Source: Pseudoxanthomonas suwonensis (lineage in GTDB: Bacteria; Pseudomonadota; Gammaproteobacteria; Xanthomonadales; Xanthomonadaceae). Taken from it: a DNA stretch of 64,000 bases. The first letter of the stretch is position 1; each line of letters opens with the position of its first letter. Both the position numbers and the translations under genes were made by a program. The stretch spans positions 3,035,118-3,099,117 of the forward strand of contig NZ_CP011144.1 of the NCBI RefSeq assembly GCF_000972865.1, in the 5' to 3' direction. A model generated the notes under the pieces. It was not told where the DNA came from, did no database searches, and saw nothing but the letters and a program-made list of their open reading frames with translations. Shown here piece after piece: positions 33,029-41,723 of this stretch.

Positions 33029-33096
33029 GACGCGTGGAGGCGGCATGGCCGCGGCGCACGGCGGGAGCGGCACCCGGCTTCTCGGCACCCCACCTC

Positions 33097-33184
33097 CCGT
33101 TGTCCCGGCGTGATCAGCCATGATCAGCCATTCGGCTGTTGTGAGGCTCTTCGGCTGCTATGAAGCGTTTCGCCGGGACGACGG
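33097..33184 (+). repeat. Decayed family B element between truD and bamA
   Basis: The ends CCGTTGTCCCGGCG and CGCCGGGACGACGG are imperfect inverted copies of the family B arms. Inside are direct repeats TGATCAGCCA (33111 and 33121) and TTCGGCTG (33131 and 33150). It sits exactly in the truD/bamA junction. Confidence 0.65.
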
Positions 33185-33232
33185 AGGCGGGGTTGCACAC
33201 GTGGCGGGCGACACAAGCCGCACGTGGCTGCC

Positions 33233-33263
33233 AAAAAAACGACGGCCCCATCTGGGGCCGTCG
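33233..33263 (-). terminator. Terminator of the bamA operon
   Basis: On the minus strand CGACGGCCCC pairs with GGGGCCGTCG (10 bp, loop AGAT), followed by TTTTTTT. It lies 47 nt after the bamA stop. Confidence 0.92.
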
Positions 33264-33310
33264 CGGTCGTGCCTGGACGCTGCGGCGCGCCCGGCAGGCG
33301 CGCCGTCGAC

Positions 33311-35776
33311 TCAGAAGCCGCCGCCGAAGGTGAACTGCAGCCGCTCGAGCTCGTCGCCTTCCTTCTTCTTGAACGGATAGGCGTAGCTGATCGAGATCGG
33401 GCCCACAGGTGCGCGCCACAGCAGCGCCACGCCGGCCGAGGCGCGCAGTTCGTTGGCGTCGAAGTTGTCGATGCCGTCGTACACGTTGCCGAAGTCGACG
33501 AAGGCGGACACGCGCGCGGCCTTGCTGTCGAACAGGCGCGGGAACACCATCTCGATCTGGCCGACCGTCTTCAGCGAGCCGCCCAGCGGCTGGCCGCGGT
33601 AGCCGCCGATCACCTCCGAGCGCGGGCCCAGGGTGTTGTCGCGGAAGCCGCGCACCGAGCGGGTGCCGCCGGCGTAGAAGTTCTCGAAGAACGGCAGGCC
33701 GGTCGCGATGACCGTCTTGTCGTAGTCCGGCGAGGTCGGCAGGCAGGGGTTGCTGGGATCCGGGCCGGGCACGTAGGTGTCCCACGTGCCATCGCCATCG
33801 GTATCCACGTAGGAACCTGCGGTGTAGCAGAGGTTGCGCACCGTGTCGCTGCCGTAGCTGTCGCCGTAGCCCAGGTCCAGGCCGGTGCGCAGCACGAACG
33901 CCGGGCTGAGCCGCCAGTACTTGGAGAACTCGTAGTTGAGCTTGTAGTACTGGGCGGTGGAGCCGGGCAGGGTGGTCTCCAGGCCCACGCGCTGGTACAT
34001 GCCGTTGGTCGGCATGAAGAAGTCGTTGCGGGTGTCGCGCGCCCAGCCGAGCTCGCTGCGCCAGGCGTGGAAGGTGCGCTGGCCGATCGCGTCGATGTAG
34101 TCGACGATCGACTGCGGCGTGTAGCCGGGGTAGGCCTGGATCTGGTTGCTGTCGATGCCGAACAGCAGCGAGACCGAGCTGTGCTCGGTGATCGGCAGGC
34201 CCAGGATCGCCTGCGCCGCCGCGTTGGTGCTGTTGTACTGGGCGGTGTTGAAGTTCGAGTAGTCCAGTTCGCGCCACCACAGGTTGTAGCCGAGCGACAG
34301 GCCCTCGTCGGTGAAGAACGGGTTGAGGTAGGAGAACGCGTAGCGCTGCATGTAGTCGCTGCGCTGCGCTTCGACCGACACCCGGTTGCCGCCGCCGAGG
34401 AAGTTGTTCTGCGACAGCTGGATCGAGGCGGTCATGCCGGCCAGCTGCGAATAGCCCAGGCCGAACACGAAGCTGCCCGAGGTGGTCTCCTTGACGTTGA
34501 ACACCACGTCGACCTGGTCGCCGGCGCCGGGAACGGCCGGGGTCTCGACCTCGACCGTCTCGAAGTAGCCCAGCCGCTGCAGGCGGATCTTGGAGCGGTC
34601 GATCGCCGCCTGCGAGTACCAGCTGTTCTCGAACTGGCGCATCTCGCGGCGCAGGACCTCGTCGGAGGTGCGGGTGTTGCCCTTGAACACCACCCGGCGC
34701 ACGTTCACGCGCGGGCCCGGCACCACCTGCAGGTTGATCGCGACGGTGCGCTCCTCGCGGTTGGTGGTCGGCACCGGGTTCACCCGGGCGAAGGCGTAGC
34801 CGATGTTGCTCAGGGTGTTGGTGATCATGTCGGAGGAGATTTCCAACAGCGCGCGCGAGAACGTGTCGCCGGCCCTGGAGAGCACCAGCCGCTCGATCTG
34901 CTCCTGCGGCAGGATCGTGTCGCCGGTGACCTTGATCTCGGAAATCGTGTAGACCTCGCCCTCGGTGACGCTGGCGGTGAGGTACATGTCGCGCTTTTCC
35001 GGGCTGATCGACACCTGGGTGGAGTCGATGCTGAAGTCGATGTAGCCGCGGTCCAGGTACCAGGAGTTGAGCTTCTCCATGTCGCCGGAGAGTTTCTCGC
35101 GCGAGTACTGGTCGTCGCGGCGGTACCAGGACAGCCAGCTGCTCTCGCGTGACTCCCAGTTGGCCAGGATCTCGTCGTTGTCGAAGGCCTCGGTGCCGAT
35201 CACGTTGACGTGGCGGATCTTGGCCGCCTTGCCTTCCTTGACGTCGATGGTCACGTCCACGCGGTTGCGGTCCAGCTGGGCCACCGTCGGCGTGATCTGC
35301 ACGTTGTACTTGCCGCGGTTGTTGTACTGGCGGGTCAGCTCCTGGACGACGCGGTCCAGGGCCAGCCGGTCGAAGGTCTCGCCCTCTGCCAGGCCGATGT
35401 CCTGCAGGCCGCGGGTCAGGTCCTCGGTCTTGATGTCCTTGTTGCCCTGCAGGGTGAGCTTGTTGATCGCAGGGCGTTCCTGGACGGTGATCACCAGGAT
35501 GTCGCCCTGGCGGTCCAGGCGCACGTCCTCGAAGAAGCCGGTGCGGTACAGGGCGCGGACGGTGTCGCCGGCCGTGGCCTGGTCCAGGGTCTCGCCGCGC
35601 TCGACCGGCAGGTAGGTGAACACGGTGCCGGCTGCGATGCGCTGCAGTCCGTCGATGCGGATGTCGCTCACGGTGAACGGCTCGACCGACTGGGCCATCG
35701 CGGGCAGGCCATAGGTGGAGGCCAGCGCAGAGGCGAGGGTGAGGGCGAGCAGGCGGCGCACGGGGTATCGCGTCAT
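33311..35776 (-). CDS. bamA: Outer-membrane protein assembly factor BamA
   Basis: 821 residues. After a signal peptide (LTLASALASTYGLPAMAQ) come five POTRA domains, beginning FTVSDIRIDGLQRIAAGTVF. The 16-strand barrel follows, ending RLQFTFGGGF with terminal Phe; loop 6 carries the VRGF lock motif (TRSVRGFRDNTLGP). BamA folds and inserts outer-membrane proteins. An extracellular loop before VRGF contains DTDGDGTWD (33779-33808), an EF-hand-like acidic motif. It is the last gene of a minus-strand operon with rseP and dxr. The lpxD/fabZ/lpxA genes that often follow bamA are absent here. Confidence 0.96.
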   Translation of the reverse strand: MTRYPVRRLLALTLASALASTYGLPAMAQSVEPFTVSDIRIDGLQRIAAGTVFTYLPVERGETLDQATAGDTVRALYRTGFFEDVRLDRQGDILVITVQERPAINKLTLQGNKDIKTEDLTRGLQDIGLAEGETFDRLALDRVVQELTRQYNNRGKYNVQITPTVAQLDRNRVDVTIDVKEGKAAKIRHVNVIGTEAFDNDEILANWESRESSWLSWYRRDDQYSREKLSGDMEKLNSWYLDRGYIDFSIDSTQVSISPEKRDMYLTASVTEGEVYTISEIKVTGDTILPQEQIERLVLSRAGDTFSRALLEISSDMITNTLSNIGYAFARVNPVPTTNREERTVAINLQVVPGPRVNVRRVVFKGNTRTSDEVLRREMRQFENSWYSQAAIDRSKIRLQRLGYFETVEVETPAVPGAGDQVDVVFNVKETTSGSFVFGLGYSQLAGMTASIQLSQNNFLGGGNRVSVEAQRSDYMQRYAFSYLNPFFTDEGLSLGYNLWWRELDYSNFNTAQYNSTNAAAQAILGLPITEHSSVSLLFGIDSNQIQAYPGYTPQSIVDYIDAIGQRTFHAWRSELGWARDTRNDFFMPTNGMYQRVGLETTLPGSTAQYYKLNYEFSKYWRLSPAFVLRTGLDLGYGDSYGSDTVRNLCYTAGSYVDTDGDGTWDTYVPGPDPSNPCLPTSPDYDKTVIATGLPFFENFYAGGTRSVRGFRDNTLGPRSEVIGGYRGQPLGGSLKTVGQIEMVFPRLFDSKAARVSAFVDFGNVYDGIDNFDANELRASAGVALLWRAPVGPISISYAYPFKKKEGDELERLQFTFGGGF

Positions 35777-35841
35777 GTCACATCCGGTGGAAAACAGGTG
35801 TTTGGGCAGGAACCGCGGTGGAGGGCCGGGACTACGGTGGG

Positions 35842-37200
35842 TCATCGCGGCATCAGGCCCAGAATGTCGTTGTAGAAGGCCAGTCCCATCAGCCCGGCAA
35901 GCAGCGCCAGGCCCAGGTACTGGCCGGCAACCATCGCGCGTTCGCTCAATGGGCTGCCTTTGACCAACTCTATAAGGTAGTACAGGAGGTGACCGCCGTC
36001 CAAGATCGGGATCGGCAGCAGGTTGATGATCGCCAGGCTCAGGGAGAGCAGGGCCAGGAAATACAGGAACCAGTCGGCGCCGCGCTTGGCCGAGGCGTTG
36101 GCCGCCCGGGCAATGGTGACCGGGCCGGACAGGTTCTGGACCGAGGCCTGGCCGGTCAGCATGCGCTTCATCATGCCCACCGAATCGGAAGCCAGCCGGC
36201 CGGTCTCGCGCAGCGCGGCCGGGATCGCCGACAGCGGGCCGTAGCGTTGCACGGCGTCGTAGGCCGGGGCCTGGGGCGCGGCCAGGGCGATGCCCAGCTC
36301 CCACTGCCCGGCGCGCTGCGGGTCGGCGCTGCGCCGCGGTTCCAGCTCCAGCGCCAGCCGGTCGCCGCCGCGTTCGACCTCGACCATGCCGGTGCCGCCG
36401 CGTTCGCCCAGCGCCTGCACCAGCGGCGAGACGTCGCCGGCCGACTCGACCCGGGTGCCGTCGACGGCCAGGACCAGATCGCCGGACTGCAGCACGCCGG
36501 AGGCGGCCCCGTCCTCGCGGACCGCGTCGATCCGCGCCGGCGCCAGCAGGAAGCGCCAGGTGAAGCCGGCCTGCTCGGCGATGCGGCGTTCGTCCAGCGC
36601 CTGCGGCAGCTGCGACAGGCGCAGGGTGCGCACGACCGGGTCGCCGTGGCGGGTCTCGGCGCGCACCTCGATGTCGCGGCGGTCCAGCGCCGGGGTGGCC
36701 AGGGCCATCGCCATCTCGGTCCAGGTGCCGATGGCGCGCCCGTCGACCGCGGTCAGGCGGTCGCCCGGCTGGAAGCCGGCCTGGGCGGCGATGCCGGTGG
36801 TCTGGCCGACCACCGGTGCGTAGTCCTGGCGCCCGACCATGAACATGACCCAGAGCAGGGCCACGCACAGCAGCAGGTTGGCGGCCGGCCCGGCGGCCAC
36901 GATCGCGATCCGGCGCCAGACGCTCTGCCGGTTGAAGGCATGGGCCTGGCGGTGGACCGGCACGTCCGCCTCGCGCTCGTCGAGCATCTTGACGTAGCCG
37001 CCCAGCGGGATCGCGGCGATGGCGAACTCGGTGCCGGCGCGGTTGCGGCGCGACCACAGCGGCCGACCGAAGCCGACCGAAAAGCGCAGCACGTCCACGC
37101 CGCAACGGCGGGCCACCCAGTAGTGGCCGAACTCGTGGAAGGTGACCAGCAGGCCGAGGCTGACCACCAGCCACCAGACGGAGCCGAGGAAGTCACCCAT
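35842..37200 (-). CDS. rseP: Site-2 protease RseP
   Basis: 452 residues. The zinc motif HEFGH is at residues 22-26 and the second metal site in NLLPIPILDGGHLLYY near the C-terminus. Between them lie two PDZ domains (GIAAQAGFQPGDRLTAVDG and GAASGVLQSGDLVLAVDG). About four membrane segments are seen. It performs the second cleavage of anti-sigma-E RseA in the envelope stress response and also clears signal peptide remnants. Its place between dxr and bamA is the usual one. Confidence 0.96.
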   Translation of the reverse strand: MGDFLGSVWWLVVSLGLLVTFHEFGHYWVARRCGVDVLRFSVGFGRPLWSRRNRAGTEFAIAAIPLGGYVKMLDEREADVPVHRQAHAFNRQSVWRRIAIVAAGPAANLLLCVALLWVMFMVGRQDYAPVVGQTTGIAAQAGFQPGDRLTAVDGRAIGTWTEMAMALATPALDRRDIEVRAETRHGDPVVRTLRLSQLPQALDERRIAEQAGFTWRFLLAPARIDAVREDGAASGVLQSGDLVLAVDGTRVESAGDVSPLVQALGERGGTGMVEVERGGDRLALELEPRRSADPQRAGQWELGIALAAPQAPAYDAVQRYGPLSAIPAALRETGRLASDSVGMMKRMLTGQASVQNLSGPVTIARAANASAKRGADWFLYFLALLSLSLAIINLLPIPILDGGHLLYYLIELVKGSPLSERAMVAGQYLGLALLAGLMGLAFYNDILGLMPR

Positions 37201-37227
37201 GGGCGGTGCCTGGACGGTGGGTGGCGC

Positions 37228-38430
37228 TCATGCGGCGGGGATCCCGGCGGGGTGCATCGTGTCGATCCGTTGGCGGGCGAAGCGGCGCGCGTCCGCGTCG
37301 GCGGCCAGCAGCGCTTCGAGCGAACCGGCCGGCGCCGCGGGCAATGCGGCGAGGGCGTCCTCGACCAGCGCGGGAATGCCTAGGAAACCCATACGGCCCT
37401 GAAGAAAGGCTGAAACCGCTTCTTCGTTGGCCGCATTGAGCACCGCCGGGGCGGTGCCGCCGGCGGCCATCGCCTCCTGCGCCAGGCGCAGGCAGGGGAA
37501 GGCAGCCAGGTCCGGCGCCTCGAACTCCAGCCGTCCCTGCGCCAGCAGGTCCAGCCCGCCGACCCCCGAATCGATCCGCTCCGGCCAGCCCAGGCCGACC
37601 GCCAGCGCGGTGCGCATGTCGGGCAGGCCGAGCTGGGCCAGGGTCGAACCGTCGACGTACTCGACCAGGGCGTGGACCAGGCTCTGCGGATGGACCAGCA
37701 CGCCGATGCGCCCGGCGGGCAGGCCGAACAGGTGGTGGGCCTCGATCACCTCCAGGCCCTTGTTCATCAGGGTGGCCGAATCGACCGAGATCTTCGGGCC
37801 CATCGACCACTTCGGGTGCGCCACCGCCTGCGCCGGCGTGACCTGCGCCAGGCGGGTGCGGTCCCAGCCGCGGAACGGGCCGCCGGAGGCGGTCAGCATG
37901 ATCCGGCTAACGCCCTCAGCCTGGCAGGAGCGCAGGCACTGGAACACCGCGCTGTGCTCGCTGTCGACCGGCACGATCTCCGCGCCGGAGGCACGCGCGG
38001 CGGCGATCACCAGTTCGCCGGCCAGGACCAGCGACTCCTTGTTGGCCAGCAGCAGGCGCTTGCCGGCGTGCGCCGCGGCCAGGGTCGAGCCGAGTCCGGC
38101 GGCGCCGACGATCGCGGCCACCACCGTGTCGCAGCCCGTGCCGGCGACCAGCGCTTCGAGTGCCTGGTCGCCGGTGTGCGCCTGGGTGTCCAGCCCGGCC
38201 GCGCGCAGGCCGTCGCGCAGCGCGGGGTAGGCGGCCGGGTCGGCGATGACCGCGTGGTCCGGGCGGTGGCTGATGCACAACTCGAGCAGCGCATCCACGT
38301 TGCCGCCGGCGGCCAGCACGCTGGCCCGCAGCCGCCGCGGATGGCGCGCGATCACGTCCAGCGCCGAAGCGCCGATCGAGCCGGTGGCGCCGAGTACGGC
38401 GACCTGGCGAATGTCCGCAACGGGCTGCAT
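37228..38430 (-). CDS. dxr: 1-deoxy-D-xylulose 5-phosphate reductoisomerase
   Basis: 400 residues. NADPH fold motif [13 protein letters not shown] at residues 14-26, [13 protein letters not shown], the metal/substrate motif [15 protein letters not shown], and the flexible loop [23 protein letters not shown]. It makes MEP from DXP, the second step of the pathway that also contains ispD and ispF in this window. The ATG at 38430 was chosen over longer frames because the extension reads antisense through cdsA-frame sequence. Spacing to cdsA is 14 nt. Confidence 0.97.
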   Translation of the reverse strand: MQPVADIRQVAVLGATGSIGASALDVIARHPRRLRASVLAAGGNVDALLELCISHRPDHAVIADPAAYPALRDGLRAAGLDTQAHTGDQALEALVAGTGCDTVVAAIVGAAGLGSTLAAAHAGKRLLLANKESLVLAGELVIAAARASGAEIVPVDSEHSAVFQCLRSCQAEGVSRIMLTASGGPFRGWDRTRLAQVTPAQAVAHPKWSMGPKISVDSATLMNKGLEVIEAHHLFGLPAGRIGVLVHPQSLVHALVEYVDGSTLAQLGLPDMRTALAVGLGWPERIDSGVGGLDLLAQGRLEFEAPDLAAFPCLRLAQEAMAAGGTAPAVLNAANEEAVSAFLQGRMGFLGIPALVEDALAALPAAPAGSLEALLAADADARRFARQRIDTMHPAGIPAA

Positions 38431-38444
38431 GTCCGTGGTCCGCT

Positions 38445-39314
38445 TCAGAAGCCCAGGATGTCCTTGCCGATCGCGAACACCGGCAGGGCCGCCAGTACGC
38501 CGTCGATCCGGTCCAGGACCCCGCCATGGCCCGGGATCAGCGTGCCCGAGTCCTTCACCCCGGCCTGGCGCTTGAGCAGGCTCTCGACCAGGTCGCCCAC
38601 GATCGAGGCCAGCACCGCGGCGGCGGCCACCAGCGCCAGGGCCGGCAGCTGCGCCGTGGCGGCGCCGGCGAACACGCCGAAGGCCAGGGCCACGGCCACG
38701 CCCGCGACCAGGCCGCCGACGGCGCCCTCGACGGTCTTGTTCGGGCTGATGCTCGGCGCCAGCTTGTGCCGGCCGAAATGGCGGCCGGCGAAGTAGGCGC
38801 CGGAGTCGGCGGCCCAGACCAGCGCCAGCGCGGCCAGCAGCCAGCGGTGGCCGCTGGCGTCGAGCGCGGTCGAGGCGCTCAGCGCGCTGAAATTGTCCGA
38901 ATGGATCAGGCACAGCGCGCACCAGGCCGGGACCACCGCCAGGGTGCCGGCGGCCAGCTTGAAGGCCGTGGTCCAGGGGCGGTGGCTGGCGGTGAAGCCC
39001 GGGCGCCACAGCCACAGCAGGGCGAGCAGCCAGCCCAGGGTGCCGGCCAGGGTGGTGATCTGGAACAGCACCGGGGAGAAGCCGCCGGTACCGCGCGAAG
39101 CCCAGACCAGCAGCACCATCAGCAGCAGGTTCAGCCCGACCAGCACGGTGCGCGCCAGGCTGTCGTCCACGCCGGCCAGCTTCAGCCATTCCCACAGGCC
39201 GGCCAGCAGCACCAGGGCGGCCACGGCGGCGAGCCACTGCGTGGGCAGCAGCAGGATGGCGGCGATGGCGACCGGCGCCATGACCAATGCGGCGATCACC
39301 CGGGTGCGGGTCAT
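38445..39314 (-). CDS. cdsA: Phosphatidate cytidylyltransferase
   Basis: 289 residues, about eight membrane segments. The family signature is complete near the C-terminus: [20 protein letters not shown] followed by [14 protein letters not shown]. It makes CDP-diacylglycerol from phosphatidate and CTP, the precursor of all phospholipids. The start overlaps the uppS stop (ATGA), so synthesis is coupled to uppS. Confidence 0.96.
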   Translation of the reverse strand: MTRTRVIAALVMAPVAIAAILLLPTQWLAAVAALVLLAGLWEWLKLAGVDDSLARTVLVGLNLLLMVLLVWASRGTGGFSPVLFQITTLAGTLGWLLALLWLWRPGFTASHRPWTTAFKLAAGTLAVVPAWCALCLIHSDNFSALSASTALDASGHRWLLAALALVWAADSGAYFAGRHFGRHKLAPSISPNKTVEGAVGGLVAGVAVALAFGVFAGAATAQLPALALVAAAAVLASIVGDLVESLLKRQAGVKDSGTLIPGHGGVLDRIDGVLAALPVFAIGKDILGF

Positions 39315-40063
39315 GGTGTGGCCTCCGCGCCGAGTTGGGCGCTGGTCAACCCGAAGCGGCGTTCGCGCCGGGCGTAGTCGTCCAGGGCCTGCTGCAATAC
39401 GCCGGCGTCCATGTCCGGCCACAGGGTTTCGGTGAACCACAGCTCGGTGTACGCCAGCTGCCAGAGCAGGAAGTTGCTGATCCGCTGGTCGCCGCCGGTG
39501 CGGATGAACAGGTCCGGCGGCGGCAGGTCGGCCAGCGCCATGCGCGCGCCGACCGCGGCCTCGTCGATGTCCGCGGACCGCAGCCGCCCGGCCGCGACGT
39601 CCTCGGCCAGCGCACGCGCGGCCGTGGCGATGTCCTGGCGGCCGCCGTAGCTGGCGGCGATGACCAGCTGCAGGCGCCCGTTGCCGGCGGTCTGCGCCTC
39701 GGCGGCGGCCATGCGCTCGCGGATCGCTGCGGCGAACAGCGCGCGTTCGCCGATGAAGCGCACCCGCACCCCGCGCCGGTCGAGCTCGTCGACTTCGCGC
39801 TCGAGCGCGGCGAGGAACAGCTTCATCAGCGCGCCGACCTCGTCCTCCGGCCGGCCCCAGTTCTCGCTGGAGAACGCGAACAGGGTCAGCGCGCCGATCC
39901 CGCGTTCCAGGCAGAAGTCGATCACCAGGTTGACCGCGCGCGCGCCGGCGCGGTGGCCGATCGCGCGCGGCCGGCGCCGGCGCTGGGCCCAGCGGCCGTT
40001 GCCGTCCATGATGATCGCCAGGTGGCGGGGAACCGGCGCGGTGGTGGCGGGAGCTGCAGTCAT
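39311..40063 (-). CDS. uppS: Undecaprenyl-diphosphate synthase
   Basis: 250 residues. Motifs: [16 protein letters not shown] (catalytic Asp), [23 protein letters not shown], and the C-terminal [20 protein letters not shown] with AYTELWFT. It makes C55-PP, the lipid carrier for peptidoglycan and O-antigen, by cis-condensation of IPP on FPP. It lies between frr (17 nt) and cdsA (4-nt overlap). Confidence 0.97.
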   Translation of the reverse strand: MTAAPATTAPVPRHLAIIMDGNGRWAQRRRRPRAIGHRAGARAVNLVIDFCLERGIGALTLFAFSSENWGRPEDEVGALMKLFLAALEREVDELDRRGVRVRFIGERALFAAAIRERMAAAEAQTAGNGRLQLVIAASYGGRQDIATAARALAEDVAAGRLRSADIDEAAVGARMALADLPPPDLFIRTGGDQRISNFLLWQLAYTELWFTETLWPDMDAGVLQQALDDYARRERRFGLTSAQLGAEATP

Positions 40064-40080
40064 GCCGGGATGCAGACCGC

Positions 40081-40638
40081 TCAGACCGCCATCAGTTCCT
40101 GTTCCTTGCCCTTGACCACCTCGTCGACGTCCTTGATCGCCTTGTCGGTGATCTTCTGGATCTCCTCCTCGGCGCGGCGGACCTCGTCTTCGGTGACCTT
40201 CTTTTCCTTCAGCAGGTCCTTGACGTGCTGGTTGGCGTCGCGGCGGATGTTGCGGATCGCGACCTTGGCGTCCTCGCCCTCGCCGTGCACGACCTTGGTC
40301 AGTTCGCGGCGGCGCTCCTCGGTCAGGGCGGGCAGGTTCAGGCGGATGGTGGTGCCGGCGGTGTTCGGGGTCAGGCCCAGGTCGGAGGCCAGGATCGCCT
40401 TCTCGACCGCGCCGACCATGCCCTTGTCCCACGGAGTGATCACCAGCGAGCGGGCGTCGGAGACGGACACCGCGGCGACCTGCGACAGCGGCACGTCGCT
40501 GCCGTAGGCGCTGACCTTGATGGTGTCGACCAGGCCGGTCGAGGCGCGCCCGGTGCGGACCTTGACCAGGTTGTGGCGAAGGGCGTCGATGCTCTTCGCC
40601 ATGCGGGCCTGCGCGTCTTGCTTGATCTCGTTGAGCAT
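40081..40638 (-). CDS. frr: Ribosome recycling factor
   Basis: 185 residues, exactly the E. coli length. It starts [20 protein letters not shown], with KVRTGRAS, the hinge [14 protein letters not shown], and [17 protein letters not shown] before the C-terminal helix ([15 protein letters not shown]). Together with EF-G it splits post-termination ribosomes. A large palindrome with T-runs (40728-40790) separates it from pyrH. Confidence 0.98.
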   Translation of the reverse strand: MLNEIKQDAQARMAKSIDALRHNLVKVRTGRASTGLVDTIKVSAYGSDVPLSQVAAVSVSDARSLVITPWDKGMVGAVEKAILASDLGLTPNTAGTTIRLNLPALTEERRRELTKVVHGEGEDAKVAIRNIRRDANQHVKDLLKEKKVTEDEVRRAEEEIQKITDKAIKDVDEVVKGKEQELMAV

Positions 40639-40727
40639 CGCCGTATTCCGTCGAAAAAGCCGAATCGGCCGATTATACGGGGTTGGCGATGGCCGCGGCG
40701 CCCGCGCCGGCCGGCTGCCGTGGGCCT

Positions 40728-40790
40728 CCAAAAAAAGGGATCAGAGACATTTACCGTTTGAAGCGGTAAATGTCTCTGACCCCTTTTTTG
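40728..40790 (-). repeat. Near-perfect palindrome with T-runs between pyrH and frr
   Basis: Arm CCAAAAAAAGGGATCAGAGA...(40728-40756) and its complement (40764-40791) form about 28 bp with one bulge; the loop is 7 nt. On the minus strand, the direction of the operon, the stem is followed by TTTTTTT, so it looks like an intrinsic terminator inside an essential operon. A partial extra copy of the end (GGACCCCTTTTT) follows at 40790. The GGGGTCAGAG motif resembles widespread mobile repeats in gammaproteobacteria. Confidence 0.8.
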
Positions 40791-40813
40791 GACCCCTTTT
40801 TGCCTCCCGTTTC

Positions 40814-41536
40814 TCAGCGGCGGGAGCGGACCAGGGTGCCGACGCGGTCGCCGCGCAGGATCCGCATCAGGTTGCCGGGGACGGAGATGTCGTAGACGCG
40901 CAGCGGGATGCCGTGGTCGCGGCACAGGGCGAAGGCGGCGGTGTCCATCACCTGCAGGTCGCGGGCGATGACCTCGTCGTGGTCCAGTTCCTCGAAGCGG
41001 ACCGCGTCGGGATGCTTCTTCGGGTCGCGGTCGTAGACGCCGTCGACCTTGGTCGCCTTCAGCAGCAGGTCGGCGTTGATCTCGATCGCGCGCAGGGCGG
41101 CGGCCGAGTCGGTGGTGAAGAACGGGTTGCCGGTGCCGGCGGCGAAGATGCCGATCCGGCCCTTCTCGAGATGGCGCACGGCGCGGCGGCGGATGTAGTC
41201 CTCGCACACGTCGTTGATCTTGAGCGCGCTCATCACCCGGACCTTGCCGCCGAGCTTCTCCAGCGCGTCCTGCATGGCCAGCGCGTTGATCACCGTGGCC
41301 AGCATGCCCATCTGGTCGCCGGTGACGCGGTCCATGCCGGAGGCGGCCAGGCCGGCGCCGCGGAAGATGTTGCCACCGCCGATGACCAGGCCGATCTCGG
41401 CGCCGGCCTCGCGCACCTCGATGATCTCGCGCGCGATGCGACCGATCACCACCGGATCGATGCCGTAGTCCTCCGCCCCCATCAGCGCCTCCCCCGAGAG
41501 CTTCAGCAGGACGCGGCGGTAGGCGAGTTCGGACAT
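40814..41536 (-). CDS. pyrH: UMP kinase
   Basis: 240 residues. Bacterial UMP kinase of the amino-acid-kinase fold: [60 protein letters not shown] and [14 protein letters not shown]. It phosphorylates UMP to UDP as a hexamer under GTP/UTP control. It heads the pyrH-frr-uppS-cdsA-dxr-rseP-bamA run on the minus strand. Confidence 0.98.
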   Translation of the reverse strand: MSELAYRRVLLKLSGEALMGAEDYGIDPVVIGRIAREIIEVREAGAEIGLVIGGGNIFRGAGLAASGMDRVTGDQMGMLATVINALAMQDALEKLGGKVRVMSALKINDVCEDYIRRRAVRHLEKGRIGIFAAGTGNPFFTTDSAAALRAIEINADLLLKATKVDGVYDRDPKKHPDAVRFEELDHDEVIARDLQVMDTAAFALCRDHGIPLRVYDISVPGNLMRILRGDRVGTLVRSRR

Positions 41537-41723
41537 GGCGGCCTCTGGGGGAATGGCAAACGCGCGAATTCTAGAGCAAATCCGTGCCAGACGCTTACAA
41601 CTCCTTCGTTCCCGCGGCTCTTCACAGGCCTATATCTGCTCACGCGGGAAGCGCTCTTCAGCGGCCGCATGGCCGCGCATCGGCGGAACGCGCGCGGTGC
41701 GGCTCGCTCGCCGCGGGCGGCGT

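Noticed and set aside
33311..37174. A bamA frame extended through the rseP gene
   Set aside because: The upstream half only reads an alternative frame of rseP. The signal peptide at 35776 and the start of POTRA1 fix the real start.
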